A stretch of 64,000 nt of DNA from Nemopilema nomurai (Eukaryota; Cnidaria; Scyphozoa; Rhizostomeae; Rhizostomatidae): NCBI GenBank assembly GCA_003864495.1, contig ML133454.1:586501-650500 (forward strand). The letters are read 5' to 3'. Of this stretch, positions 50,385-62,200 are shown piece by piece. The position numbers were made by a program, and so were the translations under genes. The first letter of the stretch is position 1. Each line of letters begins with the position of its first letter. The notes under the pieces are model-generated. The model saw only the letters and a program-made list of their open reading frames with translations, was not told where the DNA came from and did no database searches.

Positions 50385-52311
50385 TTTATATACCTATTGA
50401 AGAAATTCTTGCTCAGTACGTTACATCCACAAAAAGAGTTTCAATGTGGTCTTCACCCTTTCGATTGCTTGCCATTCCCTCGAGGTCAAAAACTAGACCT
50501 TTGGAAAGCCTTCTTGAATTCCAATGCATATCTCTAAAACACTTTGTTTGAATTATCTGAGTGTTTGTTTAAAAGTGTGATTTTTTATGATAACGGTCTT
50601 TTCCATTTGCAAACTTTTTTGCTAGTGGTAGGAGGCTGTCCAGCCTTCTCATTAAAATTTTCTCTCAAAATTGTTGAATGATAAAACTTTGGTTTATGTT
50701 ATAGGCTATCCACAATAAAATATTGATTCATGTTGCTATCTCCGATTCGCTCAGGGGTTTTTGCCAATTGTCAGTTTGGCCAAAGTTATTTAGTTCTGCT
50801 TAAGGCTTAAGGTTAAAGAAACATTATCCTACAGCAAAGAAAATTGAAGAAATTCTGAGACGGCTAAATCTAGAAAGAGGTTTTTCAGTTTGATTGGTAA
50901 AATTTCAAGAGCTTTATAAAGACAATGAAAGGTTTTCAAAATGAATCAAAAGTTACCAAAAAGCTGACTCGGCCTTCTCTCCTTGAGATTCATTTGTAAA
51001 AAACTTGATGGTAGTGATTACAGAGAATTTTAGTGTCGATTCAAGGTACAGGACTAACCTGCAAGTGGCTATGAATAGCGTAGGATTTCAAATAGAGCAT
51101 CAATTACAATATTGACATTAGAATATTCCTTGATGGAAACATTAACCAGGGTTTATTGGAGTGGTGATGGTAATTCCTTTCAATTTTGCTAGAGACTGTA
51201 TTGTTTTATACGGCGTCTTCCTATAAAAGATTTTAGGGAGAAGAAAGAATATAATGCATTTTGGAGAGTATTCCATAAGATTAAATACACGTTTTCACAA
51301 GAAGACCTTGTTTAGACAGTGGCGACAATTTTTGAATGGAAGATCGTTTATATCGCATAGACGGTTTGTTATTGATACAATAATCAATGACCAGATGAAA
51401 AATGTTGGCACTTCTAGTGTAGTGAAATTTTCTCCTACTTAACTGCGTATAACTAAATATGAAGAAATTCCATAGATGAATCTTCACTCATCATTGTTCA
51501 TAAGTAGATTTCTTCTATTGAGTACTGACCAATCTTCTATGGTATGCAGATGAGTCTGACAGGTCCTAGTAATAGTAGAGATCTTTTATATTTTACTTGA
51601 TGTCGGCATAAAACAAAGTGACGTCTTTGCCATGGTTATGTTGATGAAGCTCCATTAGCGAGACCTTTGCAGACCAATTCAAAAGCATAAAGTAGCAACG
51701 CAGAATGTCTAGCTCCCTCCTTGGCGCAAGGAGATGAGTCCCTAAACAGAGCTTTCAGCGATTGGCACCAGTGTATACCGTTCTATAAAAGCTATGCACT
51801 TAAATGTTATCATCGCTCAAGGTACAATGACGCGGTGCATGCAATACAATTACTAGTCTGATTGGCATGCGAGGTTGAAAGTAAGACATGTTTTTCATAC
51901 TAGTCCTGCAAACAATTGAAGCGAGAAACAATTCGACATAAAATACTTCATATCTACATATTCATTACTCAGTATTCTGAATATTTCTTGCCTTGTACTA
52001 AAATGCAAATTCTGGCAATCGTTCAACGTTTGTCAATGCTGTTCGGCTTGAACCGAAGTTTTCTCCGGAAAGACAAGTAAATTTTGTTGCAAGCAAGGTA
52101 GTAATTAGTAGCCAAAGTTTTTACCTCTGATCCTGTCAAGCTTTAAATTACAACCAGAACGTTTCTCAATGGCAGAAGCGCGCTTATAGAATAGATCGAG
52201 GAAAGAGCAGAAGCAACAATATTAAGAATGACAACAGCTGATGAACACAAAGCATGTTAGTCTATTAAGGTCCGAGAACTGGAATTCACTAAATATATAG
52301 TTCAAGTGCCA

Positions 52312-52608
52312 TAAACAATTACTAAAGGAGTTGATTTCAGTTACACATTTGGTTTCCGATGCCAGATAGTAATTTGCGAAGGGATTCCAATCGCATTTGG
52401 TACACCGATCGACACCGACCTTAGCTTAATCCGATTTAGTTCGGCTGGCATTCCTGTCAGTTCAAAGAAAAAGAAACTAGAAGTTCGATTCATATCTGTC
52501 AGATTTCTTAAGAACAATATGTCTGTCATGCTCTGTTTTCGATTTTACAATTTAATCTTCATGTATTCAGGCTGTGTCAGATCATCTTCTGAGAGAAGGG
52601 CTCCGTTA
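52312..52608 (+). other. Roughly 99-codon stop-free frame in the spacer, unrecognised
   Basis: Open between stops without an early ATG. It reads DTDLSLIRFSSAGIPVSSKK near its middle, followed by a strand-like LEVRFISVRFL. It could be an internal exon of an unknown gene or chance. No strong acceptor was assigned. Confidence 0.15.
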
Positions 52609-55600
52609 AAATAATCATTTCTTCGCTATTCCTTTGCTTCTGATGTCTAAATCCGCTTATGACAAAGCTTGCTCGATCGTACATTCACCTTCTGCCAGAC
52701 AAATTGAGATATTCGCATCTTCCTTCACAAGTCCATGTCAAAATGTGCGTCGTAGTGTGAATAACAACCTAGCACTCAATTATTCATTTTCCTAGACGCA
52801 CTTTGATAAACAATAATGAATCTAGGGAAGAATGGAAATAATGTTAGGTGAAGCAAGTCGTCTTTCCTATATCTCAAGCAGTTTAAAAGCTAACAAAGTC
52901 ATCCAAAATTTCATTCGAAACAATGTGAGCTTTACTTCTAATAGGATCACCTTGTAGTCTTTGAAAAACAAATCAGCATATGAAGATTTTTTTATTGAAG
53001 TTAAGGACAACACCCAAATTATTCGCAAAATTTAATTTTATGTCCCACATGACGATTTAACTGCTCGAGCTAATCGATTGTGACTTACATCTCGATTTAT
53101 CGTGCTTTTCGTATAATCAACCCACCATCTCTTCCCGTCTTACTAATCCGAGTGGATGGCATCTGAATCACATAAATTGTATATGCTAGTGAAATGATTG
53201 CTTTGCATAAATATGCACTAACCTAGGGAGGACTTCATAACTTTCACAAAAGTTGTTTACCAGCATGGATAAGTTGCAACGAATGGGCTTTAATTTGTAT
53301 CAGCATCCTATTTAAATCATCAGCGGCAATCCAACATCTCACTTCTACAGCAATGGACTTTGAAAGAAGGGTAATGGCCCTAGTTTCATTAATCAAATGC
53401 AACGATTTTGTCCTTAGTTTAAAAAACCAAACACTTAAAGAGATTAAGGATTGTTTCGATCTCTAGAAACATATCATAGATAATGATAATGAAAATTTGA
53501 AGAGTATAAGCAAATAAAAGTTTCATTTCATAGGTATCTGTGCCTTTGAGTATAAAACCTATTGTCCTAAATATAAACACAGAAAGAGATTGATGAGATT
53601 ATTTTGATCGAAGTCATAAGTACCAGGCACTTTTTAGGCTTTTCAAACTAATGTCTTTCGAAAAGAACTATCTGTGTTTGGTTCTCTCTTTTGGAGTTAG
53701 GCTAATGACAAATGAAAGTGATAAATTATTTCTCATATCCTGTCCTAATTTAATGATTAAGCTATATTGTAGAAATCTTTACTTTATCCAAAACAAGAGC
53801 AATATAGTTGTTTAAAGGCAAAGCTCTTCTTTTGTTATATTTCTGAAATGATTGCTGTTCATTACTTGTTCTAGGAAGTGATGTACATAAATACATGAAA
53901 AGAAACAATAAAAATCCTATTATCAAAAGTCGTTTATTGTAATATCATTTATATCTTAAACTCGTTGATGTTTTTTGGGCTCAGATAAACGTCTTGGTCA
54001 AATTTGTACCTCAAATTCTGTTTCGTTTAGATAAGAAGATGGTAAGGAGTTGTTGAAAAAAAGACTCGCCGTAAATCAAAGGTTTAATTAAAAAAGAAAG
54101 ACGAAATTATCTACACTTAAAGGCAAATATGGCTAGGCCAAAGGATACACATTTTCACGATGTAAGAATTTTTTACAAGTTCGTACTACTAATCTACTAT
54201 TTTTTTAAATACTTAATTAATCTAACTACTCAAAACCAAAATTATGTCAAAATTGAATTGTATCAATCTTAGATCATTATTGTTTATTGACAATATAAGC
54301 TTCGTAGGATTTTATAATCGGTAAACCTGCAATTCTGCTTGGAAAGTCATAGTCCAAATAAGATGGTTTCGTTTTTGACTTTGCCTTGAAAACTTTGAAA
54401 TATTTAAGTGATCAACTTGAGATCCCAGCGTTGGCAACCAAAATTCATACTCCTTCACAGCTTCAACTGATGCGCTTTTCGAATGAAAGGGTCTTTGTTG
54501 TTAAGAGGTGTCAGGAATTAGAGAGACTGCAGTGTTTTGAGAGTAGGCTCTGACCCTTAGGCCTCAAGAGAAAAGGTAATCGTGTGCATAAGAGCTTTTA
54601 CAGCCATAAATCCAAGCGAGTTCTATCCTAATTCCTTAGAATTAACCAGAATCAAACAGGAACAGTTGATCTTCTTGTCTTAAAGGCAAAAGTTTTTCCA
54701 TTTCACAATTCAAAGCAATTAAAATACGCTTTTGTGCATTCATGCAATTTTGATAAGCGATTAATTAGCGTTTTCTTTGAAGAAATTTTTTAGAATGATT
54801 GAAAGGTTCGATAGAACCAGGAACAAACTTTGAATCCATTTTAATCCCCTGAAACGAATGCTAGGATTTGTATTGTAGGTATTTCTTACAGAAAAGTCAT
54901 GATATGACGTAGCTGCCGAGATATAAGATACCTTGCCGATTAAATTACCATGTATTCGACTCAATTTAGCACCATTTTTGTTAAAGCGTTTGTTGCAAAA
55001 TGTTACTGTATGATTATCTGTATACGATGCATCAGCTCTGTAACAGACTAAGTATACAATACAACTAAGCTCTGATGGTATTGTATGCTAGTGCTACCTT
55101 GTGCCTATGAAGCCAAGCTGACTTCATGAATCGAATTTGGACCATTTTATTAACCCGTGCGAGGGTGTGTCGGCCATCTTCATCTTAGGACAAATCAGCC
55201 AAAGGACTAGGCCACACAAAGTTGCGGGTACTTTAAAGCGCGTTGAATTGCTTGCATTCTTCCAAGCTGTGCCTGGTAGGCAAAGGAATCCATACGGCGA
55301 GCTATGCTTATTTAACAGAACAGACCTGTGTGTTATGAGTCTTCTATTAAACAGGGTCACATCAATGAAATATTAACGATCAGAGGTTGAAAAACTATTG
55401 CTGGGTTTTGTATGTCACGCGATAGTCCAAGCTTTAGCAGAATTTCTATTTGATAATAAATGGTTTGTTTTGTTATCAAATACGTGGGGAGGAGAGGCTA
55501 ATTTGATTTCAAGAGGTCGCTTGTTTGAAATTTGCTGTTTGGTTTTCGTCTGTTGCTAGTCTATTGAGTTCATTTGATACACCGTTTCTCGGCAGATTAA

Positions 55601-56160
55601 AGGAGTCAAATTTCACATAAGGGATATCAAAATTAGCTGTTTGATATTGACCAAAAACGAGAAACAATGCAGTGTTTGCATATATTCTACTGGTCATCCT
55701 CAAGTCCTAAAGGCGAAATAATGGCCTTTAATCTGGAGCACTCTGACAACGAATTCAGGTCGGGCAGCCCCAAATCCTTGAAAGATCCTCATCAATCCAT
55801 TTGCAAACTTTTTCGAATTTCTTTCAATAATTGCTTGGATCTAAAACATCAATAGAAATCGAATCGAGGCTGAGTTCTATTTTGCGTCACAGCTTGAGGT
55901 TCAGTATGAAATTCAGGCCATTGGTTGGGGATAGGCACTTTCCCAGAATGCCTTTATCAATTGTCAAATGAAATATCATTAAGCAGTTAATTTAACATTA
56001 ACTTCGTTCGTTCGAGTATACCGTGTTTTGAGTAAAGGGCTGTCTTGTCAGCCAATTTCCATTTCCCTGCAAAAGGGAACACTCAGTAATGTTCTTTTAG
56101 TGTAGAATGCCAAGCTACCTTGGACAACACAAGCACCCCATCGCTCCATTCATTGATTGT

Positions 56161-56601
56161 CTATCTATAAGAATAGCCGGTTTTATGTTCAACAGCCTTA
56201 CGCCGCAGTTCAGCTATGCTGGATCCATGCCAGTGATCAAGTCCGTTTTGCCCATTGCACGGGTACTGCGAGTTGTTGGTGTTGGAAGAGCCACAGCTGA
56301 TCTCTCGATTCACTTCTTGGGGATAGCTCATTTGCTGCATCGAGCTTCTATCAACTTGGTACGATTGGTTATATCCGTAATGGTTTGGCAATGGCACGCT
56401 TGCAAGTGTGCTTGGGACAGAACCAAAGCTGCCTGTGGGTGATGGCCAGAGGTGGTCATTGTGGTATGAACAAAGTGGATCCCTATACGGCGATGAGAAG
56501 TTTTGATTCATGTGGGGTGAGAAAAGGCCAGCACCGTGGTGAAACAGGCTCATTGTCTTCTTTCTCTTCTTCCATTTGGCCCGCCTGTTCTGGAACCAGA
56601 C
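56161..56601 (-). CDS. otp: Orthopedia-type homeobox protein, last coding exon (partial gene)
   Basis: The exon begins after the acceptor TTTAAG at homeodomain position 47 and reads VWFQNRRAKWKKRKK, the recognition-helix end of a Paired-class homeodomain with Gln50. The basic KWKKRKK tail is characteristic of Orthopedia rather than Rax, Arx or Homeobrain. A Ser/Pro/Tyr/Asn-rich region of about 110 residues follows. The protein ends with SSIAELRRKAVEHK, an OAR motif, a few residues before the stop at 56163-56161. The exon gives 146 residues. An intron between homeodomain residues 46 and 47 is usual in this class. I found no exon encoding helices 1-2 between 56602 and 64000, so the 5' part is probably outside the window. 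The product would be a nuclear DNA-binding regulator of neural or neurosecretory cell types. Confidence 0.9.
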   Translation of the reverse strand, partial: VWFQNRRAKWKKRKKTMSLFHHGAGLFSPHMNQNFSSPYRDPLCSYHNDHLWPSPTGSFGSVPSTLASVPLPNHYGYNQSYQVDRSSMQQMSYPQEVNREISCGSSNTNNSQYPCNGQNGLDHWHGSSIAELRRKAVEHKTGYSYR

Positions 56602-57809
56602 CTTAAAGAAGATAATAGTAAAAATATCAAACCATGTTACACTCTTCCAGTCAGGAGAAGACAAACTTTATCATACATGCAGTCCTATATCAAAGTTGTA
56701 ATGTTAGGCATCTTCCATTTATTTATCAAGAATATGGAGAAAAAGTGAACTTGGTTAATTTCAAGTGATTGAAATTTGCAAGTTTGGTCTTTAAAAGTAT
56801 AGCATGTTCCTGGGCGATTTGCCCTGGCCTAGAGTCATCTAGGTACTCTTTAATACTTTATGAACTTTCATTGAATAATGAATTATGATTGACTGAACGG
56901 CATTCCAGTAAAAATGGACCAAAATGACAATCATTGCTACGAACAACGATATATTAATTTGATTGACCAGCCTATGCTTTGAAAACATCACAGATGCGCA
57001 CAGCCCAGTGTAACTATGACACTTAAGCCGCGCGTGTAACAGGAGAGGTTTCAGAAACCAGTCCAGTTCAATGGATGCCCTGGGAAAGCGTGAGAATAAA
57101 TCGAGGATTGAGCTGGGGAACCTGGTTGGGCAAACCCGACTACCCGTTGCGGGATCCGTCCAATTAATGGCTCAATCGGTATGCCTGAGTCAATGCCAGA
57201 CCACACAAAAATGACTGTTGGTAAACACTTTAATCCTATCACTCCAATAAATGCAGAGGATTCGAATTTCAGCTCCATTACATATAAGCTTTTATCGCTG
57301 AATTAAGCATGAGATAAAATGCATGAAAATTTCATTTGAAGGAGAAAAATTAAACGTGGGTTGCTTTGCAGACTTCATCCTCACAAAAGCACGTGCATTT
57401 TGCTCAATAAAGCGCCAACAGAAATTGAATGTTTGATCCAACACAAGTTTGATCCACTGTGAGAGATATGCTCGCAACAGTTTCACAAAAGAGCGTTTAA
57501 AGTGTGAAAGGAAACATGGAAGTTTTGTTTTTGTGATATATATCGAATTATTATGTCCAAAAGTGGAAAACAAAAGAGCTAAAATTTCTAGGCTAACTCA
57601 CATATCGGTCTCGAAGCGGAGATTTCAAAGAAAGTATTAAACAATCTTAAGAATGACTGATTATAATCGAAATTAATTGAAAAGGGAAACAAACATTGTA
57701 ATCCTGCAATCATATAGACTTAACCAAACGCAGATACGCTTGTTCTTCCCTTTGTACCGTTAAATACAAAACTGAAAGACAGTAATAATAAATGACAGTT
57801 TTCAGGGAA

Positions 57810-58169
57810 TTATGAAGAGAAATAATTAAGCCAGGACATCATAATCTTGGACAGAAATGAAATGCTCATCTCTTTATCCACAACCCTAAGCACATAAGAA
57901 GTTATAGATGACAGCCGACAAAAACTTGCCGAAAATGTCTCTTTCTTAAGGATTCGATTGAAGGCTTGCAGAGAGTCGATGGAATGTAGGTCCACATGCA
58001 CAGAGCTTAAGCTGCCTCCTAAGTGCTTCAAATGATTGGAAATGGGCCCTAAGCTCCTTTTTACAATACGCGCTGACCTTTCCAATAAAAATGGACCTCC
58101 AGTAGGCTCTGGTATTCTAAAAACAGCATGAGAGAAAGCAAAAACCTGTTGATACCAACACCAGGACAT
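57810..58169 (-). other. 119-codon open frame in the otp upstream region, unrecognised
   Basis: A minus-strand frame with an internal acceptor-like GCTGTTTTTAG followed by RIPEPTGGPFLLERSARIVK. It contains no homeodomain or other known motif. It lies where an otp intron is expected. I keep it only as a stretch to compare with transcripts. Confidence 0.15.
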
Positions 58170-59185
58170 GTTCGTCTCTACATTTAGCCAGGATCATCTA
58201 TATCAAGATTCTTCAGATACTTCTCTCCCTAGGCTAGTTTTCTAAACATTGTTAGGCATTTGAAGGCTAGATAGGGCTTATGTGACAGTTTTTGATATAG
58301 GAATTTTATCTCCCTGTTAATGAATTAGCAATCGGCAGAAAATTTGTTCTTTTGAGGATTAAAAAACATATGAAGAAGCCGTGTACATCTATTCATCTGT
58401 TTGTTGTCAACATCGCAAAGGACCAAGAAAAATCCTATTTTAGTAAACAGAGTTTGCTTTGATTAAAAAAATACAAAGATGTGGCAAAAAGCACTTAGAA
58501 ATATTTCAAGCAGATGGTATTGAAAATTCTTTACTACTTATGAAAATGAGAGAAAGTCACTATTAAAGTAGCTTTTCTTCTTTAACGATTAAATGATTCA
58601 GCATAAAATGTTCTAGGGATCAATTCACAATTGTTGCTTAGGATGCTGGAGATTACGAAACGCATTCCAAAATTAATTTTCATGGCAACTATTAGATATT
58701 ACATTCCTGTAGTGAAATTCTTGTCAGAGTTTACGTTTCGTATCTCGCAGCTACATCGACTTTCCTCCCGGGACAGTAACGCAGGAGAAGATGGCATTCA
58801 GTTTGAAGTCCAGTTGGAGACGATGTTTCTCTCGCTCTGTGTTTGTTGAGTCTAGGTCACGAGCAATAATATGACTAATCCTCGCTTAATGAGCAAAACA
58901 ATGCCATCATCGCTTAAGCTGGAAGCGGCATGTTCCCTTTCTTGTACCCCTCGTCAACGATATGACCACTGTGGGACAAAGCGTCCTCCCAGGCTAAGAA
59001 CTTCAAAACAACTACATTGGCCGTAATCTCGAGATTTTAATTCTTCATAATCATGTGTTCGTATTCTTTAGTGGAATTACATAAGTAAACGCTGGCTTTC
59101 CTTGAGGAGATGGTGCATGAGAGCAATAAAAGTCTAATAAAAAACGCATATGATTTCGCCTGTGTACAAAGGGATCGCGGTTGCG

Positions 59186-59255
59186 GATTGGCCACTTCTC
59201 CGACACGTGACAGACTCTGTCGGCGTTGGGGGAGACATCAAAGGGCTTTTAATTA
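59186..59255. promoter_or_regulatory. Cluster of possible transcription factor sites upstream of the otp exon
   Basis: Within 70 bases lie a CCAAT box (GATTGG, 59186), an E-box CACGTG (59204), a TCF/LEF-like ATCAAAG (59237) and a homeodomain core TAATTA (59250). The local sequence is richer in GC and CG than its surroundings. Each motif alone is common, so the cluster is only suggestive of an enhancer or promoter. Confidence 0.25.
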
Positions 59256-62200
59256 GAATTTTTGGTTTAAAACTTTCCGGGATGAAAGCGTAATCCTCCT
59301 AATATATTTTTGGATTTAAATCTTTAGCGTCTTGAAAGAAAACCAGAGTTGTTGTGACAAAAAAGCAATTAATGTTGCGAAAAGGAAGGTTAAATTGTAG
59401 ATTTAGTAATTGTCTGATCGCTGTTATAGATTAAAGAAATGATGAAGTGCTTTTATGATATGTGGTCTCTACGGCCAGCTTGTAAAGGACAGTGTGTGTG
59501 CGTTTTGAAGGCCCAATCGAAGGTTTTGAATGGGCAAATTGACTTACGGCCTTCGCCATTTCAAAGCCCTGTAGGTATCTGAGAAAACGCTCTTGTCATT
59601 TAGCAGCAAATGGGAAGATCGTAAACATGGCTTCTAGGCCATTGTCGTTCTGCCTCGCAACCTTATGATGGGATGACGTGTCTGAGGTCTCTGGCGAAGT
59701 GACTAATTGGCATGGCTATTCTGGTGCGCGCGGAAGTGACCATGAATGTACCAGAAATCGCTGTCCTCTTATGATTGCCTGCTTATTACTACCGTTGGCT
59801 GTTATTGTTGTAGAGCTTTCACGACCCCGTGCGATGTGTTTGAGAATATTAATCTTTTCGTTGTACAAACAGTCAGTGTTAATGTTGCCGACTCGTTTGA
59901 TAGGGCTGTGAGCCTGCCTTATATTACACCAGCAAGTTCCATGTCCAAGTCTTCTTTGTAATGATAAAACATGGAATTTAAGTGTAGGTCAATCTTTCCG
60001 AAAAAAATTCCGTTTCCTTTTAGTCTGCTTTTCGAATCAAATTAATCTCGATTGTTTGGACTGATATGCGTTTTAGCGAAAGAAAGTAGGCAGCTTCGAT
60101 AAGGAAATACTACTTTTGATTGAAATTAAGCGATAGTGGCAAAAAAGTTCCTAACTGGGAATCAATTTTGTACTTGTGTGGTCGGTAGTGAACGGATCGT
60201 GTTGGTTCGAAAATCATCGAAGGCATCGAAAATGGTCGTATTCCTCTGGACGTAGTTGCAATTAGGTATAAATATCATGAAACGCATGAGATATTAGGTA
60301 CTGATAAAGTAACTAAACAATAAGGAGTGGGAAAAGAGTTAGCAGGAACAGAAAATGCTCACGTCATTGCTTAACAAAGACCAAGATGAGCTTTTTAGAA
60401 GAAATTTCAATTAGTTCAGCACAGCAAGTCGCTGAAAACCCATTCAGAACGGATCGAATTTGCAGTTTTAGTGCTGTTGATGGGAGATTATTGTCAATCA
60501 TTGGAGCCGAAAAAGAAAGGGCGGAATATTCGAGAGATGCTCGATTTGCAGTGGTGGTGCATTAAGAAAAACACGTGCAGCAAGAAAGGAATTTTGCGCT
60601 GAATAAAACAAAGTAAATCGTTTAATGCCGGGGTTGATCGGATCTACTGTGTCAACAGATGACATTCCTCTCAAAATCTAGGAGAATATTTCACGATTCT
60701 GCTGAAATCCAGATGTATGTTTTTGCCCTCAAAAAGCTAGTGATTCAATAGAAAAGGCAGATATTATGGAATCATGAAATTAAGACCAATTAGTGAAGAC
60801 CATATTTTGCTTGAAAAGAACAAGAAATTTATACTTCAGTTAATCAAAAGGAAATGAAGGCAGCAGTCTTGCGGAAGACTTCTTGATTTTTAAATGATTA
60901 AGCGATGAATTAAAATCCGCAGAGGTATAATTGATTTTGAAAACGAAAAGGGCAGAACTGCGACTCACCCAATAAGCATATTTGACTTTGCATTTGTTTG
61001 TAGATATTCGAATATGCAGTGTTTGTGTATTGCGAAACGCGGAGGGAAAGTTTCACAGCAAATTTTAAATGCTCTTCTGCTTCCAAACACGCATAGAGAG
61101 CTGCTGGCACAACGGGCCAACATAGATATGTTCGTGACCGTACCCGACTTAAAGATAAATATCAGGAATAGACTGAACTGCTTAGCAAATTTATCAAAGC
61201 TATTTTCACAGATACTGCTAATGACGAGTAATAAGTCTAATTTCCACTGCCATTTCGTTTCTGATTAACGGGTTTCTTTGCCTGGTAACAAGCAATTAAC
61301 TTTTATAAAACCTATTATGATCAATGGAATCCTTTTTTCGTCTTGATTATCTTAAACGTTCTGAATGGCGTAATTAGGTAACTTATCCGTGGCTTTGATC
61401 GACGGGTTACTCCATGAATCAAGTTTCGAAAAGCCTGGAAAAATCTGACGTCAAGCAATCCATTTTAAGCAGAAAGTATCTTCCAAGGGATCATCGATAT
61501 CTTCTATTACGTCAATGGGATTCTTGTCGAATTGCTCCAAGGCTCAAAACTCAACTTTGCACTTGATTGTAGCTTGCAGCCCAATTTATTTTAACTGCCA
61601 ATAGCAATTCCCAACGAAGTTTGAGAATCCAATGATTAACACAAGATTTTGGTGGAGGAGAAGCGTGAAAAGTCATTTCAAGTAAACTGCCAAGATTTTA
61701 AAGCAGTTTATAGCTATAGAAACTACCAGACACGTGGTAAAAGACATTCTATGGAAACCAGCTAATCAACGTCACATGATAAAGCTGTATTGGTCATGCA
61801 CACAATCTATCTTTCCCTTCCGAAGGTTCTCCAGCAACACTTATTTAGATCTGATCAGTATCAACTTCGGAAAATTTGAAATGCCTAATTAATGTTAAAC
61901 TACCTGTCGGTCTGTTTTCGTAAAATCCAAATCATTATAATAAGCAAACTTTCCAAGAATTTGGAAGTTTTCAGGCATAGAAACGAAACGGTTTGCCTCT
62001 TGATTATCTGCTAGAGCGATTTCAATGCAGTATTTAACTCTAATCAACTCAACCAGTTGTTAAGACTGGTTGTAGCAACTTTCCAGCACAGAAGGCAGCA
62101 TGTGATAGTGTATACCGACAAGCTGTTAATGCAATCACCAGGCCTTATTGTGAAACAGAAGACCGCTAGTCTATTAACAGACCAGTCTTTCGGTGTTTAA

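Larger units (their letters stand above)
49970..56160. other. Spacer between the convergent lipoxygenase and otp genes
   Basis: The two genes point towards each other, so this holds both 3' UTRs. Apart from the candidate poly(A) signals and the open frame at 52312-52608, I see no feature. The sequence is uniformly AT-rich with short chance open frames only. Confidence 0.5.

Noticed and set aside
57051..57278. 75-codon minus-strand frame near otp
   Set aside because: No homeodomain or other motif and no donor of suitable phase; composition resembles ordinary intron.
60388..60567. 59-codon plus-strand frame beginning MSFLEEISISSAQQ
   Set aside because: Short, no known motif, no neighbouring exon or promoter sign; likely chance.
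61904..61978. Minus-strand ATG frame of 25 codons ending in CAG|GTAGTT as a first otp exon
   Set aside because: No Orthopedia similarity and no following homeodomain exon found; a start codon plus a donor-like site is expected by chance in this much sequence.
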